DNA of 64,000 nucleotides from Crotalaria pallida. Taxonomy: Eukaryota > Streptophyta > Magnoliopsida > Fabales > Fabaceae. The stretch covers positions 68,417,290 through 68,481,289 of the forward strand of contig CM075649.1 in assembly GCA_037953625.1 (NCBI GenBank), given 5' to 3'. The notes beneath the pieces are model-generated. The model did not search any database. It was not told where the DNA came from and saw only the letters and a program-made list of their open reading frames with translations. Below are positions 11,444-24,300 of this stretch, piece by piece (position 1 is the stretch's first letter; the number at the start of each line of letters is the position of its first letter). Both the position numbers and the translations under genes were made by a program.

Positions 11444-14400
11444 AGGATCATTCTAATGGTTCTTATAAGTCCTAATACACATTCCTAGGCCATTCTAAGC
11501 CTTTAGAATACTCTCTTAACCATTCTACACTTGTTAGAACCTCCAAGGACTCATGCTACACGCTCTACGTTCCTTGGGGACTCAAGCATTGTTTAGAATC
11601 ATTCTAATGGTTCTTATAAGTCCAAATACATATTACTAGACCATTCTAAGCCTTTAGAATACTCTCTTAACTATTCTACACTTGTTAGAACCTCCAAGGA
11701 CTCATGCTACACGCTCTACGTCCCTTGGGGACTCAAGCATTGTTTAGGATCATTCTAATGGTTCTTATAAGTCCAAATACATATTCCTAGACCATTCTAA
11801 GCCTTTAGAATACTCTCTTAACCATTCTACACTTGTTAGAACCTCCAAGGACTCATGCTACACGCTCAACTTCCCTTGGGGACTCAAGCATTGTTTTGGA
11901 TCATTCTAATGGTTCTTATAAGTCCAAATTCATTTTCCTAGACCATTCTAATCCTTTAGAATACACTCTTGACCATTCTACACTTGTTAGAACCTCCAAG
12001 GACTCGTGCTACACCCTCTACGTCACTTGGGGTACCGAGCAATGTTTAGGATCATTCTAATGGTTCTTATAAGTCCTAATACACATTCCTAGACAATTCT
12101 AAGCCTTTAGAATACTCTCTTAACCATTCTACACTTGTTAGAACCTCCAAGGACTCATGCTACACGCTCTACGTCCCTTAGGGACTCAAGCATTGTTTAG
12201 GATCATTCTAATGGTTCATATAAGTCCAAATACATATTCCTAGACCATTCTAAGCCTTTAGAATACTCTCTTCACCATTCTACACTTGTTAGAACCTCCA
12301 AGGACTCGTGCAACACCCTCTACGTCACTTGGGGTACCGAGCAATGTTTAGGATCATTCTAATGGTTCTTATAAGTCCTAATACACATTCCTAGACCATT
12401 CTAAGCCTTTAGAATACTCTCTTAACCATTCTACACTTGTTAGAACCTCCAAGGACTCATGCTACACGCTCTACGTCCCTTAGAGACTCAAGCATTGTTT
12501 AGGATCATTCTAATGGTTCTTATAAATCCAAATACATATTCCTAGACCATTCTAAGCCTTTAGAATACTCTCTTAACCATTCTACACTTGTTAGAACCTC
12601 CAAGGACTCGTGCTACACCCTCTACGTCACTTGGGGTACCGAGCAATGTTTAGGATCATTCTAATGGTTCTTATAAGTCCTAATACACATTCCTAGACCA
12701 TTCTAAGCCTTTAGAATACTCTCTTAACCATTCTACACTTGTTAGAACCTCCAAGGACTCATGCTACACGCTCTACGTCCCTTAGAGACTCAAGCATTGT
12801 TTAGGATCATTCTAATGGTTCTTATAAATCCAAATACATATTCCTAGACCATTCTAAGCCTTTAGAATACTCTCTTAACCTTTCTACATTTGATAGAACC
12901 TCCAAGGACTCGTGTTACACCCTCTACGTCCTTTGGGGTACCAAGCAATGTTTAGGATCATTCTAATGGTTCTTATAAGTCCTAATACACATTCCTAGAC
13001 CATTCTAAGCCTTTAGAATACTCTCTTAACCATTCTACACTTGTTAGAACCTCCAAGGACTCATGCTACACGCTCTATGTCCCCTGGGGACTCAAACATT
13101 GTTTAGGATCATTCTAATGGTGCTTATAAGTCCAAATACATATTACTAGACCATTCTAAGCCTTTAGAATACTCTCTTAACTATTCTATACTTGTTAGAA
13201 CCTCCAAGGACTCATGCTACACGCTCTACGTCCCTTGGGGACTCAAGCATTGTTTAGGATCATTCTAAAGGTTCTTATAAGTCCTAATACACATTCCTAG
13301 ACCATTCTAAGCCTTTAGAATACTCTCTTAACCATTCTACACTTGTTAGAACCTCCAAGGACTCATGCTACACGCTCTACGTCCCTTGGGGACTCAAGCA
13401 TTGTTTAGGATCATTCTAATGGTGCTTATAAGTGCAAATACATATTACTAGACAATTCTAAGCCTTTAGAATACTCTCTTAACTATTCTATACTTGTTAG
13501 AACCTCCAAGGACTCATGCTACACGCTCTACGTCCCTTGGGGACTCAAGCATTGTTTAGGATCATTCTAATGGTTCTTATAAATCCAAATACATATTCCT
13601 AGACCATTCTAAGCCTTTAGAATACTCTCTTAACCATTCTACACTTGTTAGAACCTCCAAGGACTCGTGCTACACCCTCTACGTCACTTGGGGTACCGAG
13701 CAATGTTTAGGATCATTCTAATGGTTCTTGTAAGTCCTAATACACATTCCTAGACCATTCTAAGCCTTTAGAATACTCTCTTAACCATTCTACACTTGTT
13801 AGAACATTCAAGGACTCGTGCTACACCCTCTACGTCACTTGGGGTACCGAGCAATGTTTAGGATCATTCTAATGGTTCTTATAAGTCCAAATACATATTA
13901 CTAGATCATTCTAAGCCTTTAGAATACTCTCTTAACCTTTTTACACATGATAGAACCTCCAAGGACTCGTGCTACACCCTCTACGTCACTTGGGGTACCG
14001 AGCAATGTTTAGGATCATTCTAATAGTTCTTATATGTCCTAATACACATTCCTAGATTCTAAGCCTTTAGAATACTCTCTTAACCATTATACACTTGTTA
14101 AAACCTCGAAGGACTCGTGCTACACCCTCTATGTCCCTTGAGGACTCAAGTATTGTTTAGGATCATTCTAATGGTTCTTATAAGTCCTAATAAACATTCC
14201 TAGGCCATTCTAAGCCTTTAGAATACTCTCTTAACCATTCTACACTTGTTAGAACATCCAAGGACTCGTGCTACACCCTCTACATCCCTTGGTGTACCAA
14301 GAAATGTTTAGGATCATTCTAATGGTTCTTATAAGTCCTAATACACATTCCTAGACCATTCTAAGCCTTTAGAATACTCTCTTAACCATTCTACACTTGT

Positions 14401-15366
14401 TAGAACCTCCAAGGACTCATGCTACACGCTCTACTTCCCTTGGGGACTCAAGCATTCTTTAGGATAATTCTAATGGTTCTTATAAGTCCAAATACATATT
14501 ACTAGACCATTCTAAGCCTTTAGAATACTCTCTTAACCTTTCTACACTTGATAGAACCTCCAAGGACTCGTGTTACACCCTCTACGTCCTCTGGGATACC
14601 AAGCAATGTTTAGGATCATTCTAATGGTTCTTATAAGTCCTAATACACATTCCTAGACCATTCTAAGCCTTTAGAATACTCTCTTAACCATTCTACACTT
14701 GTTAGAACCTCCAAGGACTCATGCTACACCCTCTACGTCACTTGGGGTACCGAGCAATGTTTAGGATCATTCTAATGGTTCTTATAAGTCCTAATACTCA
14801 TTCCTAGACCATTCTAAGCCTTTAGAATACTCTCTTAACCATTCTACACTTGTTAGAACATTCAAGGACTCGTGCTACACCCTCTACGTCCCTTGGGGTA
14901 CCGAGAAATGTTTAGGATCATTCTAATGGTTCTTATAAGTCCAAATACATATTACTAGACCATTCTAAGCCTTTAGAATACTCTCTTAACCATTCTACAC
15001 TTGTTAGAACCTCCAAGGACTCATGTTACACGCTCTACGTCCCTTGGGGACTCAAGCATTGTTTAGGATCATTCTAATGGTGCTTATAAGTCCAAATACA
15101 TATTACTAGACCATTCTAAGCCTTTAGAATACTCTCTTAACTATTCTATACTTGTTAGAACCTCCAAGGACTCATGCTACACGCTCTACGTCCCTTGGGG
15201 ACTCAAGCATTGTTTAGGATCATTCTAATGGTTCTTATAAATCCAAATACATATTCGTAGACCATTCTAAGCCTTTAGAATACTCTCTTAACCATTCTAC
15301 ACTTGTTAGAACCTCCAAGGACTCGTGCTACACCCTCTACGTCACTTGGGGTACCGAGCAATGTTT
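11444..15366 (+). repeat. ~26-mer HOR unit, copy 2 (3,923 bp)
   Basis: This copy is largely collinear with 7562-11443. A block of about two monomers at 14010-14306 does not match its counterpart at 10085-10383. Copy 2 has agttcttatatg plus cctagattc and cctaggcc monomers, while copy 1 has ggtgcttataag and ttcgtagacc monomers. Collinearity returns afterwards, which suggests local gene conversion or replacement. Confidence 0.83.
11833..12060 (+). other. Spurious 75-codon reading frame, duplicate of 7951-8178
   Basis: This is the second copy of the chance frame at 7951-8178, carried by HOR copy 2. It starts at TTG and has no coding features. It is useful only as a marker of the 3,882-bp duplication. 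Confidence 0.93.
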
Positions 15367-18281
15367 AGGATCATTCTAATGGTTCTTATAAGTCCTAATA
15401 CTCATTCCTAGACCATTCTAAGCCTTTAGAATACTCTCTTAACCATTCTACACTTGTTAGAACATTCAAGGACTCGTGCTACACCCTCTACGTCACTTGG
15501 GGTACCGAGAAATGTTTAGGATCATTCTAATGGTTCTTATAAGTCCAAATACATATTACTAGACCATTCTAAGCCTTTAGAATACTCTCTTAACCTTTCT
15601 ACACTTGATAGAACCTCCAAGGACTCGGGCTACACCCTCTACGTCACTTGGGGTACCGAGCAATGTTTAGGATCATTCTAAAAGTTCTTATAAGTCCTAA
15701 TACACATTCCTAGATTCTAAGCCTTTAGAATACTCTCTTAACCATTATACACTTGTTAAAACCTCGAAGGACTCGTGCTACACCCTCTACATCCCTTGGT
15801 GTACCAAGAAATGTTTAGGATCATTCTAATGGTTCTTATAAGTCCTAATAAACATTCCTAGACCATTCTAAGCCTTTAGAATACTCTCTTAACCATTCTA
15901 CACTTGTTAGAACATCCAAGGACTCGTGCTACACCCTCTACATCCCTTGGTGTACCAAGAAATGTTTAGGATCATTCTAATGGTTCTTATAAGTCCTAAT
16001 AAACATTCCTAGACCATTCTAAGCCTTTAGAATACTCTCTTAACCATTCTACACTTGTTAGAACCTCCAAGGACTCATGTTACACGCTCTACGTCCCTTG
16101 GGGACTCAAGCATTGTTTAGGATCATTCTAATGGTGCTTATAAGTCCAAATACATATTACTAGACCATTCTAAGCCTTTAGAATACTCTCTTAACTATTC
16201 TACACTTGTTAGAACCTCCAAGGACTCATGCTACACGCTCTACGTCCCTTGGGGACTCAAGCATTGTTTAGGATCATTCTAATGGTTCTTATAAGTCCAA
16301 ATACAGATTCCTAGACCATTCTAAGCCTTTAGAATACTCTCTTAACCATTCTACACTTGTTAGAACCTCCAAGGACTCATGCTACACCCTCTACGTCACT
16401 TGGCGTACCGAGCAATGTTTAGGATCATTCTAATGGTTCTTATAAGTCCTAATAAACATTCCTAGACCATTCAAAGCCTTTAGAATACTCTCTTAACCAT
16501 TCTACACTTGTTAGAACATCCAAGGACTCGTGCTACACCCTCTATATCCCTTGGTGTACCAAGCATTGTTTAGGATCATTCTAATGGTTCTTATAAGTCC
16601 TAATACACATTCCTAGACCATTCTAAGCCTTTAGAATACTCTCTTAACCATTATACACTTGTTAAAACCTCGAAGGACTCGTGCTACACCCTCTATGTCC
16701 CTTGAGGACTCAAGTATTGTTTAGGATCATTCTAATGGTTCTTATAAGTCCTAATAAACATTCCTAGACCATTCTAAGCCTTTAGAATACTCTCTTAACC
16801 ATTCTACACTTGTTAGAACATCCAAGGACTCGTGCTACACCCTCTACATCCCTTGGTGTACCAAGAAATGTTTAGGATCATTCTAATGGTTCTTATAAGT
16901 CCTAATACACATTCCTAGACCATTCTAAGCCTTTAGAATACTCTCTTAACCATTCTACACTTGTTAGAACCTCCAAGGACTCATGCTACACGCTCTACTT
17001 CCCTTGGGGACTCAAGCATTCTTTAGGATCATTCTAATGGTTCTTATAAGTCCAAATACATATTACTAGACCATTCTAAGCCTTTAGAATACTCTCTTAA
17101 CCTTTCTACACTTGATAGAACCTCCAAGGACTCGTGTTACACCCTCTACGTCCTTTGGGGTACCAAGCAATGTTTAGGATCATTCTAATGGTTCTATAAG
17201 TCCTAATACACATTCCTAGACCATTCTAAGCCTTTAGAATACACTCTCTTAACCATTCTACACTTGTTAGAACCTCCAAGGACTCATGCTACACGCTCTA
17301 CGTCCCTTGGGGACTCAAGCATTGTTTAGGATCATTCTAATGGTTCTTATAAGTCCAAATACATATTCCTAGACCATTCTAAGCCTTTAGAATACTCTCT
17401 TAACCATTCTACACTTGTTAGAACCTCCAAGGACTCGTGCTACACCCTCTACGTCACTTGGGGTACCGACCAATGTTTAGGATCATTCTAATGGTTCTTA
17501 TAAGTCCTAATAAACATTCCTAGACCATTCAAAGCCTTTAGAATACTCTCTTAACCATTCTACACTTGTTAGAACATCCAAGGACTCGTGCTACACCCTC
17601 TACATCCCTTGGTGTACCAAGCAATGTTTAGGATCATTCTAATGGTTCTTACAATTCCTAATACACCTTCCTAGACCATTCTAAGCCTTTAGAATACTCT
17701 CTTAACCATTCTACACTTGTTAGAACCTCCAAGGACTCATGCTACACCCTCTACTTCCCTTGGGGACTCAAGTATTGTTTAGGATCATTCTAATGGTTCA
17801 TATAAGTCCAAATACATATTCCTAGACCATTCTAAGCCTTTAGAATACTCTCTTAACCATTCTACACTTGTTAGAACCTCCAAGGACTCGTGCTACACCC
17901 TCTACGTCCTTTGGGTTACCAAGCAATGTTTAGGATCATTCTAATGGTTCTTATAAGTCCTAATACACATTCCTAGACCATTCTAAGCCTTTAGAATACT
18001 CTCTTAACCATTCTACACTTGTTAGAACCTCCAAGGACTCATGCTACACCCTCTACGTCACTTGGGGTACCGAGCAATGTTTAGGATCATTCTAATGGTT
18101 CTTATAAGTCCTAATAAACATTCCTAGACCATTCAAAGCCTTTAGAATACTCTCTTAACCATTCTACACTTGTTAGAACATCCAAGGACTCGTGCTACAC
18201 CCTCTATATCCCTTGGTGTACCAAGCATTGTTTAGGATCATTCTAATGGTTCTTATAAGTCCTAATACACATTCCTAGACC

Positions 18282-18299
18282 ATTCTAAGCCTTTAGAAT
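18282..18299. repeat. Dyad 1: 7-bp inverted repeat, 4-nt loop (monomer 49-66)
   Basis: The sequence attctaagcctttagaat has perfectly complementary arms ATTCTAA and TTAGAAT around GCCT. It recurs in most monomers of the window. Several variants keep the pairing because the change lies in the loop, such as attctaatcctttagaat (57847, 59659) and attctaagccattagaat (around 1561). Others break one pair, such as the attcaaagcc class common in domain 3. The 3-bp deletion that makes the 148-bp monomers removes bases just upstream but leaves the dyad intact. It could extrude as a small cruciform or hairpin; that is inference. Confidence 0.85.
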
Positions 18300-18312
18300 A
18301 CTCTCTTAACCA

Positions 18313-18329
18313 TTCTACACTTGTTAGAA
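18313..18329. repeat. Dyad 2: 5-bp inverted repeat, 7-nt loop (monomer 80-96)
   Basis: TTCTA and TAGAA flank the loop CACTTGT. The arms match the inner part of dyad 1 (TTCTA/TAGAA), as expected if the two stretches are old duplicates of each other. Variants reading ttaaaacctcc lose one pair (TAAAA for TAGAA), as in many type-I monomers. The structure is short and would be weak on its own; it is listed because it recurs about every 151 bp. Confidence 0.6.
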
Positions 18330-18362
18330 CCTCCAAGGACTCATGCTACACGCTCTACGTCC

Positions 18363-18376
18363 CTTGGGGACTCAAG
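18363..18376. repeat. Dyad 3: 14-bp tail dyad (monomer 130-143), common form
   Basis: The common tail CTTGGGGACTCAAG pairs CTTG with CAAG and has one mismatch in a 6+2+6 dyad. Alternative tails restore full symmetry: CTTGAG-GA-CTCAAG (for example 1334-1347) and CTTGGT-GT-ACCAAG (for example 1187-1200). A third class, cttggggtaccgag, has weaker symmetry but contains the palindrome GGTACC. A degraded class reads catggggactagag (for example around 40014). Confidence 0.8.
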
Positions 18377-21300
18377 CATTGTTTAGGATCATTCTAATGG
18401 TGCTTATAAGTCCAAATACATATTACTAGACCATTCTAAGCCTTTAGAATACTCTCTTAACTATTCTACACTTGTTAGAACCTCCAAGGACTCATGCTAC
18501 ACGCTCTACGTCCCTTGGGGACTCAAGCATTGTTTAGGATCATTCTAATGGTTCTTATAAGTCCAAATACAGATTCCTAGACCATTCTAAGCCTTTAGAA
18601 TACTCTCTTAACCATTCTACACTTGTTAGAACCTCCAAGGACTCATGCTACACCCTCTACGTCACTTGGCGTACCGAGCAATGTTTAGGATCATTCTAAT
18701 GGTTCTTATAAGTCCTAATAAACATTCCTAGACCATTCAAAGCCTTTAGAATACTCTCTTAACCATTCTACACTTGTTAGAACATCCAAGGACTCGTGCT
18801 ACACCCTCTATATCCCTTGGTGTACCAAGCATTGTTTAGGATCATTCTAATGGTTCTTATAAGTCCTAATACACATTCCTAGACCATTCTAAGCCTTTAG
18901 AATACTCTCTTAACCATTCTACACTTGTTAGAACCTCCAAGGACTCATGCTACACGCTCTACGTCCCTTGGGGACTCAAGCATTGTTTAGGATCATTCTA
19001 ATGGTGCTTATAAGTCCAAATACATATTACTAGACCATTCTAAGCCTTTAGAATACTCTCTTAACTATTCTACACTTGTTAGAACCTCCAAGGACTCATG
19101 CTACACGCTCTACGTCCCTTGGGGACTCAAGCATTGTTTAGGATCATTCTAATGGTTCTTATAAGTCCAAATACATATTCCTAGACCATTCTAAGCCTTT
19201 AGAATACTCTCTTAACCATTCTACACTTGTTAGAACCTCCAAGGACTCGTGCTACACCCTCTACGTCCTTTGGGTTACCAAGCAATGTTTAGGATCATTC
19301 TAATGGTTCTTATAAGTCCTAATACACATTCCTAGACCATTCTAAGCCTTTAGAATACTCTCTTAACCATTCTACACTTGTTAGAACCTCCAAGGACTCA
19401 TGCTACACCCTCTACGTCACTTGGGGTACCGAGCAATGTTTAGGATCATTCTAATGGTTCTTATAAGTCCTAATAAACATTCCTAGACCATTCAAAGCCT
19501 TTAGAATACTCTCTTAACCATTCTACACTTGTTAGAACATCCAAGGACTCGTGCTACACCCTCTATATCCCTTGGTGTACCAAGCATTGTTTAGGATCAT
19601 TCTAATGGTTCTTATAAGTCCTAATACACATTCCTAGACCATTCTAAGCCTTTAGAATACTCTCTTAACCATTCTACACTTGTTAGAACCTCCAAGGACT
19701 CATGCTACACGCTCTACGTCCCTTGGGGACTCAAGCATTGTTTAGGATCATTCTAATGGTGCTTATAAGTCCAAATACATATTACTAGACCATTCTAAGC
19801 CTTTAGAATACTCTCTTAACTATTCTACACTTGTTAGAACCTCCAAGGACTCATGCTACACGCTCTACGTCCCTTGGGGACTCAAGCATTGTTTAGGATC
19901 ATTCTAATGGTTCTTATAAGTCCAAATACAGATTCCTAGACCATTCTAAGCCTTTAGAATACTCTCTTAACCATTCTACACTTGTTAGAACCTCCAAGGA
20001 CTCATGCTACACCCTCTACGTCACTTGGGATACCGAGCAATGTTTAGGATCATTCTAATGGTTCTTATAAGTCCTAATAAACATTCCTAGACCATTCAAA
20101 GCCTTTAGAATACTCTCTTAACCATTCTACACTTGTTAGAACATCCAAGGACTCGTGCTACACCCTCTATATCCCTTGGTGTACCAAGCATTGTTTAGGA
20201 TCATTCTAATGGTTATTATAAGTCCTAATACACATTCCTAGACCATTCTAAGCCTTTAGAATACTCTCTTAACCATTCTACACTTGTTAGAACCTCCAAG
20301 GACTCATGCTACACACTCTACGTCCCTTGGGGACTCAAGCATTGTTTAGGATCATTCTAATGGTGCTTATAAGTCCAAATACATATTACTAGACCATTCT
20401 AAGCCTTTAGAATACTCTCTTAACTATTCTACACTTGTTAGAACCTCCAAGGACTCATGCTACACGCTCTACGTCCCTTGGGGACTCAAGCATTGTTTAG
20501 GATCATTCTAATGGTTCTTATAAGTCCAAATACATATTCCTAGACCATTCTAAGCCTTTAGAATACTCTCTTAACCATTCTACACTTGTTAGAACATCCA
20601 AGGACTCGTGCTACACCCTCTATATCCCTTGGTGTACCAAGCATTGTTTAGGATCATTCTAATGGTTCTTATAAGTCCTAATACACATTCCTAGACCATT
20701 CTAAGCCTTTAGAATACTCTCTTAACCATTCTACACTTGTTAGAACCTCCAAGGACTCATGCTACACGCTCTACGTCCCTTGGGGACTCAAGCATTGTTT
20801 AGGATCATTCTAATGGTGCTTATAAGTCCAAATACATATTACTAGACCATTCTAAGCCTTTAGAATACTCTCTTAACTATTCTACACTTGTTAGAACCTC
20901 CAAGGACTCATGCTACACGCTATACGTCCCTTGGGGACTCAAGCATTGTTTAGGATCATTCTAATGGTTCTTATAAGTCCAAATACAGATTCCTAGACAA
21001 TTCTAAGCCTTTAGAATACTCTCTTAACCATTCTACACTTGTTAGAACCTCCAAGGACTCATGCTACACCCTCTACGTCACTTGGCGTACCGAGCAATGT
21101 TTAGGATCATTCTAATGGTTCTTATAAGTCCTAATAAACATTCCTAGACCATTCAAAGCCTTTAGAATACTCTCTTAACCATTCTACACTTGTTAGAACA
21201 TCCAAGGACTCGTGCTACACCCTCTATATCCCTTGGTGTACCAAGCATTGTTTAGGATCATTCTAATGGTTCTTATAAGTCCTAATACACATTCCTAGAC

Positions 21301-24300
21301 CATTCTAAGCCTTTAGAATACTCTCTTAACCATTCTACACTTGTTAGAACCTCCAAGGACTCATGCTACACGCTCTACGTCCCTTGGGGACTCAAGCATT
21401 GTTTAGGATCATTCTAATGGTGCTTATAAGTCCTAATAAACATTCCTAGACCATTCAAAGCCTTTAGAATACTCTCTTAACCATTCTACACTTGTTAGAA
21501 CATCCAAGGACTCGTGCTACACCCTCTATATCCCTTGGTGTACCAAGCATTGTTTAGGATCATTCTAATGGTTATTATAAGTCCTAATACACATTCCTAG
21601 ACCATTCTAAGCCTTTAGAATACTCTCTTAACCATTCTACACTTGTTAGAACCTCCAAGGACTCATGCTACACACTCTACGTCCCTTGGGGACTCAAGCA
21701 TTGTTTAGGATCATTCTAATGGTGCTTATAAGTCCAAATACATATTACTAGACCATTCTAAGCCTTTAGAATACTCTCTTAACTATTCTACACTTGTTAG
21801 AACATCCAAGGACTCATGCTACACGCTCTACGTCCCTTGGGGACTCAAGCATTGTTTAGGATCATTCTAATGGTTCTTATAAGTCCAAATACATATTCCT
21901 AGACCATTCTAAGCCTTTGGAATACTCTCTTAACCATTCTACACTTGTTAGAACCTCCAAGGACTCGTGCTACACCCTCTACGTCCTTTGGGTTACCAAG
22001 CAATGTTTAGGATCATTCTAATGGTTCTTATAAGTCCTAATACACATTCCTAGACCATTCTAAGCCTTTAGAATACTCTCTTAACCATTCTACACTTGTT
22101 AGAACCTCCAAGGACTCATGCTACACCCTCTACGTCACTTGGGGTACCGAGCAATGTTTAGGATCATTCTAATGGTTCTTATAAGTCCTAATAAACATTC
22201 CTAGACCATTCAAAGCCTTTAGAATACTCTCTTAACCATTCTACACTTGTTAGAACATCCAAGGACTCGTGCTACACCCTCTATATCCCTTGGTGTACCA
22301 AGCATTGTTTAGGATCATTCTAATGGTTCTTATAAGTCCTAATACACATTCCTAGACCATTCTAAGCCTTTAGAATACTCTCTTAACCATTCTACACTTG
22401 TTAGAACCTCCAAGGACTCATGCTACACGCTCTACGTCCCTTGGGGACTCAAGCATTGTTTAGGATCATTCTAATGGTGCTTATAAGTCCAAATACATAT
22501 TACTAGACCATTCTAAGCCTTTAGAATACTCTCTTAACTATTCTACACTTGTTAGAACCTCCAAGGACTCATGCTACACGCTCTACGTCCCTTGGGGACT
22601 CAAGCATTGTTTAGGATCATTCTAATGGTTCTTATAAGTCCAAATACAGATTCCTAGACCATTCTAAGCCTTTAGAATACTCTCTTAACCATTCTACACT
22701 TGTTAGAACCTCCAAGGACTCATGCTACACCCTCTACGTCACTTGGGGTACCGAGCAATGTTTAGGATCATTCTAATGGTTCTTATAAGTCCTAATAAAC
22801 ATTCCTAGACCATTCAAAGCCTTTAGAATACTCTCTTAACCATTCTACACTTGTTAGAACATCCAAGGACTCGTGCTACACCCTCTATATCCCTTGGTGT
22901 ACCAAGCATTGTTTAGGATCATTCTAATGGTTCTTATAAGTCCTAATACACATTCCTAGACCATTCTAAGCCTTTAGAATACTCTCTTAACCATTCTACA
23001 CTTGTTAGAACCTCCAAGGACTCATGCTACACACTCTACGTCCCTTGGGGACTCAAGCATTGTTTAGGATCATTCTAATGGTGCTTATAAGTCCAAATAC
23101 ATATTACTAGACCATTCTAAGCCTTTAGAATACTCTCTTAACTATTCTACACTTGTTAGAACATCCAAGGACTCATGCTACACGCTCTACGTCCCTTGGG
23201 GACTCAAGCATTGTTTAGGATCATTCTAATGGTTCTTATAAGTCCAAATACATATTCCTAGACCATTCTAAGCCTTTAGAATACTCTCTTAACCATTCTA
23301 CACTTGTTAGAACCTCCAAGGACTCGTGCTACACCCTCTACGTCCTTTGGGTTACCAAGCAATGTTTAGGATCATTCTAATGGTTCTTATAAGTCCTAAT
23401 ACACATTCCTAGACCATTCTAAGCCTTTAGAATACTCTCTTAACCATTCTACACTTGTTAGAACCTCCAAGGACTCATGCTACACCCTCTACGTCACTTG
23501 GGGTACCGAGCAATGTTTAGGATCATTCTAATGGTTCTTATAAGTCCTAATAAACTTTCCTAGACCATTCTAAGCCTTTAGAATACTCTCTTAACCATTC
23601 TACACTTGTTAGAACATCCAAGGACTCGTGCTACACCCTCTATATCCCTTGGTGTACCAAGCATTGTTTAGGATCATTCTAATGGTTCTTATAAGTCCTA
23701 ATACACATTCCTAGACCATTCTAAGCCTTTAGAATACTCTCTTAACCATTCTACACTTGTTAGAACCTCCAAGGACTCATGCTACACGCTCTACGTCCCT
23801 TGGGGACTCAAGCATTGTTTAGGATCATTCTAATGGTGCTTATAAGTCCAAATACATATTACTAGACCATTCTAAGCCTTTAGAATACTCTCTTAACTAT
23901 TCTACACTTGTTAGAACCTCCAAGGACTCATGCTACACGCTCTACGTCCCTTGGGGACTCAAGCATATTTTAGGATCATTCTAATGGTTCTTATAAGTCC
24001 AAATACAGATTCCTAGACCATTCTAAGCCTTTAGAATACTCTCTTAACCATTCTACACTTGTTAGAACCTCCAAGGACTCGTGCTACACCCTCTACGTCC
24101 TTTGGGTTACCAAGCAATGTTTAGGATCATTCTAATGGTTCTTATAAGTCCTAATACACATTCCTAGACCATTCTAAGCCTTTAGAATACTCTCTTAACC
24201 ATTCTACACTTGTTAGAACCTCCAAGGACTCATGCTACACCCTCTACGTCACTTGGGGTACCGAGCAATGTTTAGGATCATTCTAATGGTTCTTATAAGT

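Larger units (their letters stand above)
6203..18082 (+). repeat. Domain 2: ~3.9-kb HOR region with partial copies
   Basis: Two adjacent long units (7562-11443 and 11444-15366) share marker variants in the same order. Monomers before 7562 (6826-7400: cctagattctatgcc, aaaacctcgaagg, cattctttagg) resemble 14020-14600. Similar monomers recur at 16650-17160, for example cattctttagg at 17018, so further partial copies lie on both sides. The last part of the domain grades into the types of domain 3; its first ctctatat monomer starts at 16431. Confidence 0.78.
18234..18384 (+). repeat. Representative monomer close to consensus (151 bp)
   Basis: This copy is near the window-wide consensus and serves as a coordinate reference. 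Position 1 is the first a of aggatcattc. Landmarks are: head 1-45 with the variable segment 26-44, where type C reads tcctaatacacattcc and type A reads tccaaatacatattcc; dyad 1 at 49-66; dyad 2 at 80-96; the variable CpG block at 107-128; the tail dyad at 130-143; and the junction attgttt at 145-151. Variation between copies clusters in positions 26-44, 109-130 and 133-145, while 1-14 and 56-75 are almost invariant. Confidence 0.95.

Noticed and set aside
6293..12060. Three 75-codon reading frames (6293, 7951, 11833), two with identical products, as possible small proteins
   Set aside because: They begin with TTG, lie wholly within satellite monomers, have no domain features, and are open only because a stop is mutated at a junction. 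The two identical ones are copies in a 3,882-bp segmental repeat. A 151-bp period is not a multiple of three, so no protein repeat could be maintained.
17190..17250. Apparent frame slip in the monomer with ggttctataag and aatacactctctt
   Set aside because: A 2-bp loss and a 2-bp gain in the same monomer cancel out, so its length is unchanged. This is ordinary drift or slippage in short TC/TA runs.
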